Origin: Takakia lepidozioides | Taxonomy: Eukaryota > Streptophyta > Takakiopsida > Takakiales > Takakiaceae | NCBI GenBank assembly: GCA_030704615.1 | Contig: CM060731.1 | Coordinates: 9,240,001-9,304,000, forward strand | Direction of reading: 5' to 3' | Length of the DNA: 64,000 nt | In this document: positions 1-10,819 of the stretch, piece by piece | How the letters are laid out: the number at the start of each line of letters is the position of its first letter | Numbering within the stretch: the first letter of the stretch is position 1 | Made by a program: the position numbers and the translations under genes | The notes under the pieces: model-generated | Databases searched by the model: none | What the model was told of the DNA's origin: nothing | Seen by the model: the letters and a program-made list of their open reading frames with translations, nothing else

Positions 1-124
1 TTAGTATAGTTGTGGGAAGAGTGAGTGTGCCTCATAGGAGAGATGAAGCTACTATAGATGGAATAATCATGTAGTCCATCTATTCCAACAAATCATATGG
101 AGCTCACTTTTGTTGGTTAGGTTT

Positions 125-126
<2 letters not shown>

Positions 127-158
<32 letters not shown>
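127..158. repeat. (TC)n microsatellite
   Basis: About 16 uninterrupted TC dinucleotides directly before the first copy of the LINE-derived repeat. The second copy also starts its downstream flank with a short CTCTCAGTGGG motif, so the microsatellite may have grown from sequence already in the repeat. Confidence 0.9.
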
Positions 159-161
<3 letters not shown>

Positions 162-162
162 G

Positions 163-554
163 GGGCAATCTGAAGACAGTATTCATTTTCTGATACACTG
201 TCCGGGGTTCTCTCACCAAAGAGACGCTCTCTTCAAATCTATTAAGGGTATTGTGCCTGTACCCCTGTTTACCAACTTTGAAAGTCTCGAGGCTGAGCCA
301 AAAGCCCAGGCCCTCCTGAGGCCTAGTTTTTGGGCAAATCACACACAGCAGATTGGTGCTTGTGTGAAGGGATTTCTAGAGGATATCTGGAAAACCCGGA
401 TTAATTTTATATATGGAGGTAAGTCTTACTACCAACGTCAGCCCCTGACAGATGTAGGTTCTGTCCCTTTTGTTCCCGCTCAAACTGGGCGCAGGGTCAA
501 TGGCCACAAGGCTACGGCAAACAACGTCTTATGAGTACAATCTCTCAGTGGGAC
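163..554 (+). pseudogene. LINE reverse transcriptase C-terminal remnant, copy 1
   Basis: This open stretch encodes the C-terminal zinc-binding tail found after the reverse transcriptase of plant non-LTR retrotransposons, with the motif HFLIHCPGFSHQRDALF. The first cysteine pair is missing because the copy starts at GGGCAATC, just after the microsatellite. The same 390-bp segment recurs 508 bp downstream. There is no catalytic reverse transcriptase here, so this is a dead fragment. It probably lies in an intron of, or upstream of, the chaperone gene whose last exons begin at 2135. Confidence 0.6.
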
Positions 555-1058
555 TCAAGGGTCTACCCACTCTTGGCACTAGACTGAAATTTAAACTCAC
601 GGCAGGAAGCCTACCTTTGAACAGCAAACAGAAGCAGAGAGGAAAGGGAGAGTGCAATTGCCCGTTGTGTGGGCAACCTGAAGACAATATTCATTTTCTG
701 ATACACTGTCCAGGGTTCTCTCACCAAAGAGACGCTCTCTTCAAATCTATCAAGGGAATTGTGCCTGTACCTCTGTTTACCAACTTTGAAAGTCTCGAGG
801 CTGAGCCATAAGCCCAGGCCCTTCTGAGCCTAGTTTTTGGGCAAATAACACACAGCAGATTGATGCTTGTGTGAAGGATTTCTAGAGGATATCTGGAAAA
901 CCCGGATCAATTCTATGTATCAAGGTAAGTCTTACTACCAACGTCAGCCCCTGACAGAGGTAGGTTCTGTCCCTTTGGTTTCCGCTCAAACTGGGTGTGG
1001 GGTCAATGGCCACAAGGCTACGGCAAACGTCTTATGAGTACATTCTCTCAGTGGGACT
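555..1058 (+). pseudogene. LINE reverse transcriptase C-terminal remnant, copy 2
   Basis: The second copy retains more upstream coding sequence, including the complete CPLCGQPEDNIHFLIHCP zinc-knuckle-like motif of LINE C-termini. It is cut by an in-frame TAA shortly after the conserved LEAEP. Positions 671-1058 match 163-554 with a few substitutions and small indels. The sequence before the repeated block (about 560-670) is also LINE coding sequence, so the duplicated unit is part of a longer LINE 3' end. No poly-A tail was recognised. Confidence 0.6.
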
Positions 1059-2134
1059 GATGATATGAGGCAGCATTCTTTCTAGCTTCCTCCTCTTTTC
1101 ATTGTTTCTTTTTTCCATGTGACTCACCTGGGTGTGTTGCTTTCCATGTTTGAAAGCCTCTGGATGTGGCTATCTCATTTTATTTTGGCCACTACTCAAA
1201 TGTAAGTTCAGAGTTTAGTAGGCTCTCACATTGACCTACTATTCATACGAACAAGGGAAGTAAAGCATGCTCTGAATCAACAGATCGGTTCAGATTGCTA
1301 CCGCAGTTAGTCTCTGGTTTTTATTCCAGTTTTTGTGGAAGGGAAATTGTATCATTGGGAATATATGTCAAGACGCCCATTCCTGGAAGGGAGCAGTACC
1401 TGCAAGGGGAAGAGCCTTCATTCACACTGAATTAGGTATCTCTCTCTTGTATAATACCTGGATACTGGTGCAGAAGGTAACTTTAGGGGCAAGGAATGAG
1501 ACACTTCATCAACTGTGAATATCCTTATGCTGTGTGAAAATGGTATTTGGCATCCAAACCTAACGAATAGTATATTTGACCTAACTGTTTTGGAAGTTTC
1601 CCTTAAACCAGTGTAGTTTTGAGAACTGTCCTTTCCACTATAAATCAATTGCCTCTGATGAAAGATTGTTTGATATTGTGCCTGTTGATGTTTACCTCAA
1701 TCTTTTTTTCTTCGTCACCATGCTTTAAGTTCAAATTAGTTTGTGTTGTTTCTGGAGATGGTTTTGAATTGGTTTATCAACTTTGCCCATTGAATGACAG
1801 ATTTAAGATGATGCTTCTAAAGCATAATGTCACATCGATCTGAGCCCATCTTTCAATGAATGCATCTAACATTGCCCATTTTCTGGTTTCTTGAATTTAC
1901 TATTAGGGGGTAAACTTGCTTTTGTGGTAGATGCTGGGTTGCAAGTATAACCTGAGTTTTTTACAACTTTTTTCAAGCTATTATATATGTAATGACAGAT
2001 CCTTGATATGATTGTTGTATCAGGTTTTCCCTTCGTTTTATCGGCACTCCGTGTAAACTGGAATCAACCTTATTTTGAGAGACTAAGATTTGCAGTGTGA
2101 GATTGTGTCTTGACTTACCTGGCTGTATTGGCAG

Positions 2135-5100
2135 ATTGGCCCTTTCAATCCTTCAAAAGCGGAAAAAGCGAAGCTGAAAGTCAAGATTCGGCTGAATCTG
2201 CATGGAGTGGTGTCCCTGGAGGCAGCCACGGTAAGTACGGTTTTTTGTCTTTTGGGTTCAATTAACTGCTCAACTTCAAGTTCAATGGCAGGCGTTGGAA
2301 GCTTCTTGTATGGATGGGAGAGCTGTTGATGTGTATCCTCCTTGCAGTTGATAGAAGAGGAGGAAGTGGAGCCATCCGCCACGAAGACGAAGGAAAATCA
2401 AGATCTGAAGGAAGTGTTGCCAATGGATGCTGACAAGGACGTGAATGTAGGAGAAAAAGTGGAACATCCCACAGAGGGTAAAGATACCCAGATGGAAGAG
2501 CCAGACAGTATTGATCCAGGGGTAGCGGCAGGTTCTGAAAATGGTGTACCCCTAGCCGAGGAGAAACCAGCCCAGATGGATACTGAACCACTGAAGGTAT
2601 CAGATTGTGCTCAACTGTTGGTTTAGTTTGTTTTAGCTGTGTAGCTAATGGCCCCATTGGCTCGCATGCTGCCAACGCACAAGAGTCAAGATGTGTTGGA
2701 ATCTCACAACATGGCTAGATATTTGAGCTCTACTCGTTGGTTGAGCTCAGTTGGTCTCCTCTAATCTTCCCTATCTTTGATGCATACTGTACTGAAGCCC
2801 AAAAGTCCCAAAGCTTTGAGGGCATTTTGGTTGATATCCCCTGTAATGTTAGCAATTGGCAGCTGGTCAAAACATGTATAAGTCCGGCATAAAGTGTGGT
2901 TGCACTCAGGTTAATGTTGGGCTTTGGTTCTTTACTTGTTGTCATCATTGCTACTAGATTGTCTGCTAATTTCAGTGGATGGACAGTGGTGAATTGCTCA
3001 CAGTATATTCCTTTGAGCGTTCTTCTGCTATGGTCTGGGCTATCCAATTTGCCAACTAAAGACTGCAAGGTTTTGTGTCAGTCAACTTACATTTTACAAT
3101 CTTTCCAGGTCTGTAAATTGGGTTTTAGTATTTAGCAATCACAGATTAGTCGGTTCAGTCAAATCTTAGCATGGAAGCTTTCATTTTGAAGCAATACAGC
3201 TATACCGGGGCCTGTTTACTGCACCTAGCACTTAGATGAAGCAAATGCCAAGGAGGTGGAGGGAAGGGCTAGTGGGATACATGGCTTTTTGTTTGTGGGT
3301 GAACACTGTAGTTTTACTGAAAGCAAGAACAGTCTCTTTGTAGGATCGTTGACTTGCTATCAATCATGGACATCTTATGGCTCTTTGCAGGGGGAGGTAG
3401 CAAAAAAGAAAAAGACAAAGAGGACGGACGTGCCAGTGAACGAGGTGGTGGTAGGGGGATTTCTACAGGCAGATTTACAAAAGGCTATTGAGAAAGAGTA
3501 TGAAATGGCACTTCAGGATCGGGTAATGGAGGAGACTAAGGAAAAAAAGAATGCTGTGGAAGCCTATGTATATGACATGCGAAACAAGGTGTGTTGAAGT
3601 CGGATTTCCCTAGTTTATCACGGATATACTTCTGAAATACAATTTGAAGGAGAGGGTCTTGGTCATGTGTCTGTCATGCAGGTGTTGAGTAGCATGTCTC
3701 TTTCAAGAGAGATGTATGTGAGACACATGGTGTGTCACTAGTACAACAAGGGCATGTGTGCATAGTGTAGTTGTAATTGTGGCTTTGTTTATCTTGCATT
3801 GGAAGAAGAAAGACAACACTTCCTCAGCCTTTATTCTGCCAAATGCAATTTTGTGACAATACATGCTATTTGCAGCAAAGTGATGTTGTATTTTGTGTAT
3901 CAGCTTCATGAGAAACTACAAGAATATGTAACGGATCATGAACGAGAGGAGTTGTCTGCAAAGCTTCAACAAACTGAGGACTGGTTGTACGAGGAGGGGG
4001 AGGATGAGATCAAAAGCGTGTATGTCGCCAAGTTGGAAGAACTCAAGAAGGTACCAGATTGGGATTTTGGTCATTGTCGGATATTCTGTGCAGTTGGTGG
4101 TTTCTGAGCCTTCAAGTTACTCCTTCCTTTTCTAGTGGATTCTTTGCTAGTCTTAGTACTGCCATGACACTTGGAATCTTTCAAGTCCCTTTCAAAATGT
4201 TCTGAGCTTTTGCTGTGCAGCTGTGTGCAGTAGTAGGTCATGTGTACAATGCACATCATGTTCAGATGCATGATGGACATTCTGATGGGACCTTGTTGAA
4301 ATCTGCAGCTTGGGGACCCAGTAGTGCAAAGACAAAAGGAGGAAGAGTCACGGGGGCCAGCTATGATGGAATTAACGTACTGCATCAATAGTTTCCGTGA
4401 AGCTGCTCAATCCAAAGATGTCAAGTTTGACCACATCGATGTTGTGGATAAAGAAAAGGTGCTTCTGTTGTTTGCCCCATAGCCTTCCTTCTCCAGGTTT
4501 AATATGGAGGGATGAAATGAAAGTACAAGCTTGTCATTGTTGATATGTTTGTTTGATTCATCCAATTTGTAGTTCTTTCTTTCCTCTCCAGGTAGTGACC
4601 GAATGCAACAAGGCGGAGGACTGGTTCAAGGATAAGAAGCAACAGCAAGATTCACTGCCAAAATCAGCAAATCCAGTGCTTCTCTCAGCAGAACTTAAGA
4701 AGAAGACGGAGTTTCTTGATAGGTAAGGATCTTCAAAGTTTCCAACCAGCAGAAGAAGATAAACAGTCGTAGCTTGCAAATCTATTACTGGTGCAGATCA
4801 TTTTATGGACTTTGTCCAAGCTTCCTTATACATTCAACCTTGTAGTTGTCTTTGTATATGTGGCTGTCTTTCTATATCTATAAGTTACTAGTATTTTAAG
4901 ATGATTCTTTGCTTTTGGTTTATTGACAATTTGAAGGTCAATTGTCGAATTATTTTTGGTATGATGTTTCTTCACCCATAACTGGTGAACTCCCATGTAT
5001 GGGTGAAGCTTATGGCTTTATAAATGCCTGCTACCCAAAATAATCTGGCATATTGACCATCAAATTATCACAAAACCAAAACAAAAATCATCTTAAAAGA

Positions 5101-5834
5101 CTAGTAACAAATAGAAATAGAAAGACAGTCACAAATACAGAGACTGCAAGGTTGAATATATGTGGAAGCTTGGATAGAAGTGACCAGCTTTGGTGGGATG
5201 TTACCATAGTGGAATATTCTCAAGTGTTACGGATGTCATTTTGAAGATGATATCCCGTCAGTGCATGCACTCATCGTCAAGCCAAATGCAGGCTAGGGAC
5301 TGGCCAGGTAGAGGAATTAGACAGTGATCAGCGATTATATGAGTCTTCATATCCATACTGATAGCTTAGGTGCTCGAGGGTCTATGTGCTCAGGTAGCTC
5401 TGCTCTAATGTGTGGTTAATCGTAGTTAGTGACAATGGGAAGTCTCTGTGTCCATTGGGACTTGTGCTGTGTGGTAGAGCCTAGTCAGTGGGACCAGAGT
5501 ACCCCAAGGATAAAAGGTTGAGTCTCCATATATCCCTTTCAAACTTGTGCTGCTTCAAATGAAGATGGAATCAGCTATAGCATTTTACGCTTGATTTGGT
5601 AAGGGTGGTGATGTGGCTGGTGGCATGATATGGATGAACAGGTTCTGCAAACCGGTCATGACAAAGCAGAGGCCACTACCACCGAAACCAACAACTGCAG
5701 AATCAAAAGCCACGGAGACAAAAGAATCAGCCAATGGTCACACAGCGGCTGGCCAGGAAGTACCTACTTCTGAACCCATGGATGCTGACAATACTACATC
5801 CACACCTGGTGCTGATGCCATGCAAACAGAATAG
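2135..5834 (+). CDS. HSP110-type HSP70-14/15-like chaperone, C-terminal half (7 exons)
   Basis: Seven exons join in phase: 2135-2230, 2348-2596, 3391-3588, 3904-4050, 4309-4458, 4592-4722 and 5642-5834 (TAG stop at 5832-5834), giving 387 residues. All introns are GT-AG. The protein matches the substrate-binding half of the plant HSP110 (HSP70-14/15/16, HSP91) family: IGPF at the start, KVKIRLNLHGVVSLEA in the beta domain, a long acidic loop, then the helical lid with AYVYDMRNK, EDWLYEEGEDE and YVAKLEELKK, and a low-complexity tail ending MDADN...MQTE. These are cytosolic nucleotide-exchange factors and holdases that work with HSP70. The ATPase half lies left of the window or in unrecognised exons. 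No defects seen, so it is probably functional. Confidence 0.92.
4815..5174. repeat. 360-bp foldback element in the last intron of the chaperone gene
   Basis: The segment starting TCCAAGCTTCC (4815) is repeated in reverse complement ending GGAAGCTTGGA (5174). The outer arms, 4815-4941 and 5053-5174, pair along about 125 bp with scattered mismatches. Pairing resumes inside, through CTTCACCCATA / TATGGGTGAAG near 4971-5009, leaving a very small loop. The whole segment can therefore fold into one long hairpin. This is typical of a foldback MITE, and such hairpins can yield small RNAs when transcribed within an intron. No coding capacity is seen and no clear target duplication was identified. Confidence 0.8.
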
Positions 5835-7510
5835 ATGATATTGGAGGGAGTTTGCTGGCATCCTTGGCCATGCACGGGACTAGTTTACTTCGAGGGATCT
5901 ATCTTTTGCACACCTCTTCCTCCACATCCTGGCATTCTCTTACTCTGTGTAGAATTCATATTTCTGTCACTCTTCCTTATGCTGCACCCTGGCCATTTTG
6001 GGATGGCTGTTCTTCAAGGTGGTGGGGTGTTCAGCACACAATTAATGCATCGATGTAGCCTAGATGGAGTAGTTGCCAATGAGGGCCGAGTACAGAGAGT
6101 GGTAGGGAGTAGAATTTATGATTGTAGTGATGAGTAGCTCTATAGGGAGAAAGTCATCTTTGGCTCTCGTTATTATTTTATGCCTGTGGCGATGATTGAC
6201 CAACCACATGGTAACAGTAAAGCAGCAAAGATTTTTCATGGTAGTACTGCCAAAGTGATTGATAGGGTTCACCTTTGGGGGCTTTAACAACACCTTGGTA
6301 AATGCTCCAGTTTATTTTGAAAAGCTTACCACATTGTCTTTCCTAGCTGTCATCACAAATGGCCACATCCATTCACTTCAGTTGCTTATGGAGTGCATGT
6401 GATGGCGGGTTGGACCAGATTCAAATACAGGCCAGGGATCTCACACCTCTTCATATCTATCTCTTTTGTTGGGCAGAACTGAAATTCCAGTCCTGGTATT
6501 GGTTCTTTGGGATTTCTTGGTGAGATGTGCACCTTGAACACATAGTAGGTTGGCCTTCGATTGTTGTTAGGCTACTTTGGGCATGCTTGCTGCATTGGAA
6601 ACTCGTTTTGAGTTTATGTGCCTGATGTACCATCCCTACATGAAGGAGGGACAGACATGTTATGTTGAGTATGTCGTGTCATGTTGAGGTGCAGACATGT
6701 TATGTAGTGAACATGCTTAACATGGATTTGTTGTACCACATGATTGGAGGGCACCTCTTTGAGCCACAACACAGGCAAGGGGATTGAGCTTGGGCCAGTG
6801 CAAATGGGATGGTGGCATCAATGCATTCAAACTCCTTGTTCCTGTCCAGAAATAGTAAGAGCCCCTCTATACTGGTGTGGAATATAGAACCTGTAAGTTG
6901 GGGTTGTTTCTTGGTTGAAGTCAAGGTGGGGATCGTTTGCAGCTTCAATTCTCTTCAAAGACTTAATCACCCATCTATAATGCTGAGATCTTGCTCTACC
7001 AGCAGGATCTCCATTCCCTATAAAGGCACCCAAATATTGGGGGTTTAATTAGGGTGCTTCTTCATTGCCAACCACATTTTAGTATTAAGGTCTTTGATGT
7101 GCCTGTTGGCCTCGCCAGTTCAGGCGGGTGGGCCTGCTTGCCTGCCGCTCCAGGAGAGACATAAGAGGACGTGAGAGTAAGGGGCATGTGACGGGGTCAC
7201 CCCACACCACATCCTGTTAGTAGATGGGGCTGCTTGCCAGCCGCTCCAGTAGAGTGTCCGCTCTCAAGAGTTTGCTGCAAGTCGGCTGTGGTGGTCCACT
7301 CTCCATGGACCAAACTCTTGCAGATCACAAGTCGGCCATGGAGGGTCCACCCTACATGTCAGGAGTCCATGCTGGAGGGTGCACTCTGCATGTCACGAGC
7401 CTCCTCAGAGCCCGCTCTGGAGGGTCCGCTCTTTAATACCCGCAACACCAGAAAACTGAGGACTACCAAAATTTTTGGGATAGAATAAGCAGTTCACAAA
7501 ATGTTTATGA
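5835..7510. other. Intergenic, no gene recognised
   Basis: This holds the 3' untranslated region of the chaperone gene and spacer up to the left end of the gypsy element. Open frames here are short and show no family resemblance. Between 7230 and 7440 a motif like GGAGGGTCCRCTCT recurs several times, and CAAGAGTTT / AAACTCTTG form a small inverted pair. I looked here for the 3' LTR and polypurine tract of the gypsy element and found neither. Confidence 0.6.
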
Positions 7511-9127
7511 TTAACATCTACAACATTGGAATCCATGTACAACTTGGAAGGCAATTAATTCCTTCAACGTTGTACTTGCCTCATGCCAGTATTGTGCAAA
7601 GTGATGATCCTCAATATGTCGATTGTTCGGAAGAACTTTAGTCCTAGTTGTCACTGGCAGCCAAATACGCATGATTTGGTAGTAATGTGCGAATGACTGC
7701 GGAGGACTAAATTCTTTCCAAGCTAAATCCAACATGATGGGAATTTGGTTGAAGGGCATAATCATAGCCCTACTGTACTCCCTTGCAGCTGGAGTTTTAG
7801 GTGGGTTAAAAGCAGCATTGCCCCATACCTCAGGCTGTGGTGACTGTGGTGTGGTTGTAGTAACAACAGGTTCAGCTACTGATACAGTGACTTGTTGTGG
7901 TGTTGGTGGTACTGGCTCTTGTATCATTGGCATCTCCTGCACCTCCTGTGAAGACTGAAAAGCCAAAGTTCTGGCTTGTAAATAAGAAGCCATTAGTTGT
8001 TCCTGAGGGATATAGACTCTTTTGTCGATATTTGAAGTGAGGTCCTCCACTTGAGTCTGCAGTCCGTCTACATCCTCCTGTAACTCTGCTATCCTACTAT
8101 AGACATTGTCTATAGTAGTTGTGGCAATGTTCTGCACTTGCAGTCTGAGCTCATTCATCTCGCTTTGGGTGAGCTTTCGTGGTGCTTTGCCCTCCACTGG
8201 CCCTTGTGCTAACCAGACCTGCATAAGGCTGTTATCCACCAAGTTGCTTGTGGTTCCTCTGAGAGTGTGCTCCTCTCTGAGTTTGTACACTTCTAACTGC
8301 TGTTGTAAAGCCTCCATGCGCTTCGCATGAGGTTCAACCAAATTCCCATAGGCAGCAAGTAGATTATTAGTTTCCTTCCAAGCCTTGTTAGTGACCGAGA
8401 TTTCATTTCTATTGGCCACGAGCGTTTGTTGCAACTCCAGGATGTACTTCTCTTGATCAGCTTCAATCTGCTTGTATTACTTGAAAGTATCCTCATTGCG
8501 ACAGATTGTATTCTTCATATCGACAATGAGGTTCATTTGCTCAACATTCTCTGCTTCTGCCTTTGTACATTTTTCCGCTTGACTGTTTATTTCTTTTGAA
8601 GATTGGTCAAGCATAGTTGTGAATGTAGCACATTGTATCGCCATCATGTCATGCACTGTCTGCAACTCCGTATGTAGTGCATTCACTTCTTGCAACTTGG
8701 TTTCATGCTGCACCTGCATTTGGTATAGCTGTTGCTTATGTGCTTCGTGCAACTGGTCTTGCGCGAGGCCTGCCTCAATCAATTATTCCTTGGCCAATTG
8801 CAAAGTCGTTTCTTTATTTTCCAAGTCCTGCTGCATCTTGAGAGTGACCTCTTCATCGACCTTGTTTGCACACTCAGTGGCTAGTCGAGCCTCAAACTCC
8901 TTCCTGAGTTCCTCTCTCAAGGCTGTCAATTGGGTAGTTGGAACATGGGATTTGACATAAGTCCCCAACAAATTAAGTGTCATGCCTATGGAACTCATCA
9001 GCATTGCCTATTGAGGGTCATCATGGTGAGGTTGCTGCTGTTTCTCCTAATCCTCAACCGTGTGATGTCTCACGAACCCCTCCTGGCACACCGTCTCATG
9101 TTGTTCTAAAGACATATCCTAGACGGC
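7511..9127 (-). pseudogene. Coiled-coil protein region, 3' part of the gypsy element
   Basis: The region reads in the same frame as the rest of the element across TAG stops near 9119, 9035 and 9005 and TAA stops at 8783 and 8477. The residues are rich in Q, E, L and K in heptad-like spacing (for example LQQQLEVYKLREEH and RIAELQEDVDGLQTQVEDL), so a long coiled coil is likely. A proline/threonine-rich linker and a folded-looking tail (PFNQIPIMLDLAWKEFSPPQ) follow, ending at the TAG at 7511. Most stops sit where glutamine would fit the local composition. I do not recognise a family. Extra proteins downstream of integrase occur in several plant gypsy lineages, but their roles are mostly unknown. 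Confidence 0.55.
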
Positions 9128-10162
9128 CTACTCAGGCCATTGTGCCACCGGATTTTCTTCCTGAACCACTTCATCCATCACCGGTGTTGCAGTGTCTTGA
9201 CATTCTACTTGTGGTACCTCCGACACAGGTGTGTGTATTATATGCACCTCAGGATTTCCCTTGGGCAATTGTTGCACCTCTGGAATCTCTGTCTCCTTGA
9301 CCAGACCAGAATATTCATAGAGAAGGTCCCCTTTTTCAATTTCTGCCACTATCTGTTCTGTAGTTGGAATATCTAACCCTTCTTTTTCCAAATCAATTAT
9401 TTCTGGTTGAGCTGCATGGACAACTTGTAACTTTGTGACAAGCCGATCAGCTGGCTGTGATGGCTGTGACACTGAAGTAACTTCATCTTCCCTCTCTGAA
9501 GGTCCTGCTTCCAGTAATAGCAGTTCTCTGTGCTGTTGTGCCCCTTCCTGCACATGAGCTTGGGAAACATTATCATGCGGAATCCGTGAAGCCAGTGGAT
9601 CCGCCACTACAGTCTTTCCTCGTCTCTGCCTCTTAGTCTCGGGTTGCCCTGCTAGTCCACCCTCACTGTGTGAAGAGCCTTGCTCTTCCATTGCAGTGGT
9701 TTCTGGCTCAAACACTCCCATCTCATTTCTTTCTTGCGCATCAAGTATGTCAGAATCAAGAATTATTTGAGCAATGATTGGGCCAGACACTATGATATGA
9801 GACTTTGCGGTAGTACCTTGTAATCTTTTCATCTCCTCCACCAGTGCGTTGTACATTATGTCCGCCCATTCTACCTCTTGTCCTTTCAGGGCTTTGAGTA
9901 TTTCCTCCTTGAAGGATCTGCTCAAATACTGTTGGTTCTGTTTCATGGCAATCAGAACGTTCAATACCTGGCCTACCTCCTTTAGCCCTGGGTACACGGC
10001 CTTGGTACAAGCATAACCCTGAGTTTTAAAGAAACTCCTTTCTTGGAATAAGTCCCCTATTTGCAGTCTTGTCATGTGCTCCTCCATATGCACCTGACCT
10101 GCTGGCAATCGAAACAATTGCTGGAGGTATAGGGGAGTAATTACTAATTCAACTCCCTTCAC
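9128..10162 (-). pseudogene. Unrecognised ORF downstream of integrase (about 344 codons)
   Basis: Open for 344 codons in the element's common frame, between a TGA at 10172 and a TAG at 9128. The N-terminal third looks folded (PLYLQQLFRLPAG; GYACTKAVYPGLKEVGQVLN; EVEWADIMYNALVEEMKRLQ), faintly like the putative plant transposon protein domain attached to some plant retrotransposons. The remainder is acidic, low complexity and probably disordered, with a nuclear-localisation-like KRQRRGK near the middle. No family assignment is made. Confidence 0.45.
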
Positions 10163-10171
10163 CGTTGTTGT

Positions 10172-10819
10172 TCATGTCCTTGGCTCAAAGTTCTGCAAGA
10201 ATTGTAACATGTACTGTCTATGGTGCAATGTCCAATCTATGCTTTGCAATCCTTGCAATCTCAGCTCCTTCAGTATCTGTATCGCCTGTGGGGTAGCAAT
10301 CGTTTGTTTCTGCAGAATGGTGGTGCTCTTCACCCTGATTTCCTCCATTCCTCTCACTCTCTTCATTTTAGACCCACAGAAATGTTTTGGCTGTAACAAC
10401 TGCAGAAATGTCTGTAGTGCACAAAGCATAAACGTATGGTTGCCACAAAAAGCTATGGGTAATTTCTTGTAAGCCTGTGGAGCTTGCAAGCATCGATCAA
10501 GATAAAAGCTCCGCTCTGTTCTTTCGTGTCTATGCCACTGCGTAAGTAATATTGCGAGCGTATAGTCTGTTAATTCCTCCATAGTTTCCAAGCTATAGCA
10601 TTGATGGTCTGTCCCGTCGAGACGCCCGTTACTCATAACGACGCCGCCTCTTGCGCTTAATTTCCCTCCAATTTCTTGATCCTTTCTCTGGCTTTCTATT
10701 GGATGTAACCGCTGTGACTGGATTTTAGATTTCATTTTCTTTAGTGGACTTTCCCTGCTGGATAGTCCACTAGGATCACACATGTGACAAGAATTTCGTT
10801 TTTCTGTACTTGCCGTTTG
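10172..10819 (-). pseudogene. Unrecognised ORF just after the integrase stop
   Basis: About 200 codons, in frame with the integrase after a TAA at 10820 and ending at a TGA. Basic N-terminus (KKMKSKIQSQRLH) followed by a more hydrophobic region with LTDYTLAILLTQWHRHERTE and PIAFCGNHTFMLCALQTFLQ. It is probably the N-terminal part of the same extra protein whose next segment starts at 10162. No known domain recognised. Confidence 0.4.

Noticed and set aside
1333-2100. Additional upstream exons of the chaperone gene
   Set aside because: I looked for the sequence that precedes IGPF in the family and found no match; open frames at 1333-1843 have no similarity to it.
6400-7510. 3' LTR of the gypsy element
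   Set aside because: No repeat shared with 17471-18432 and no polypurine tract found by eye, so I did not annotate LTRs for this element.
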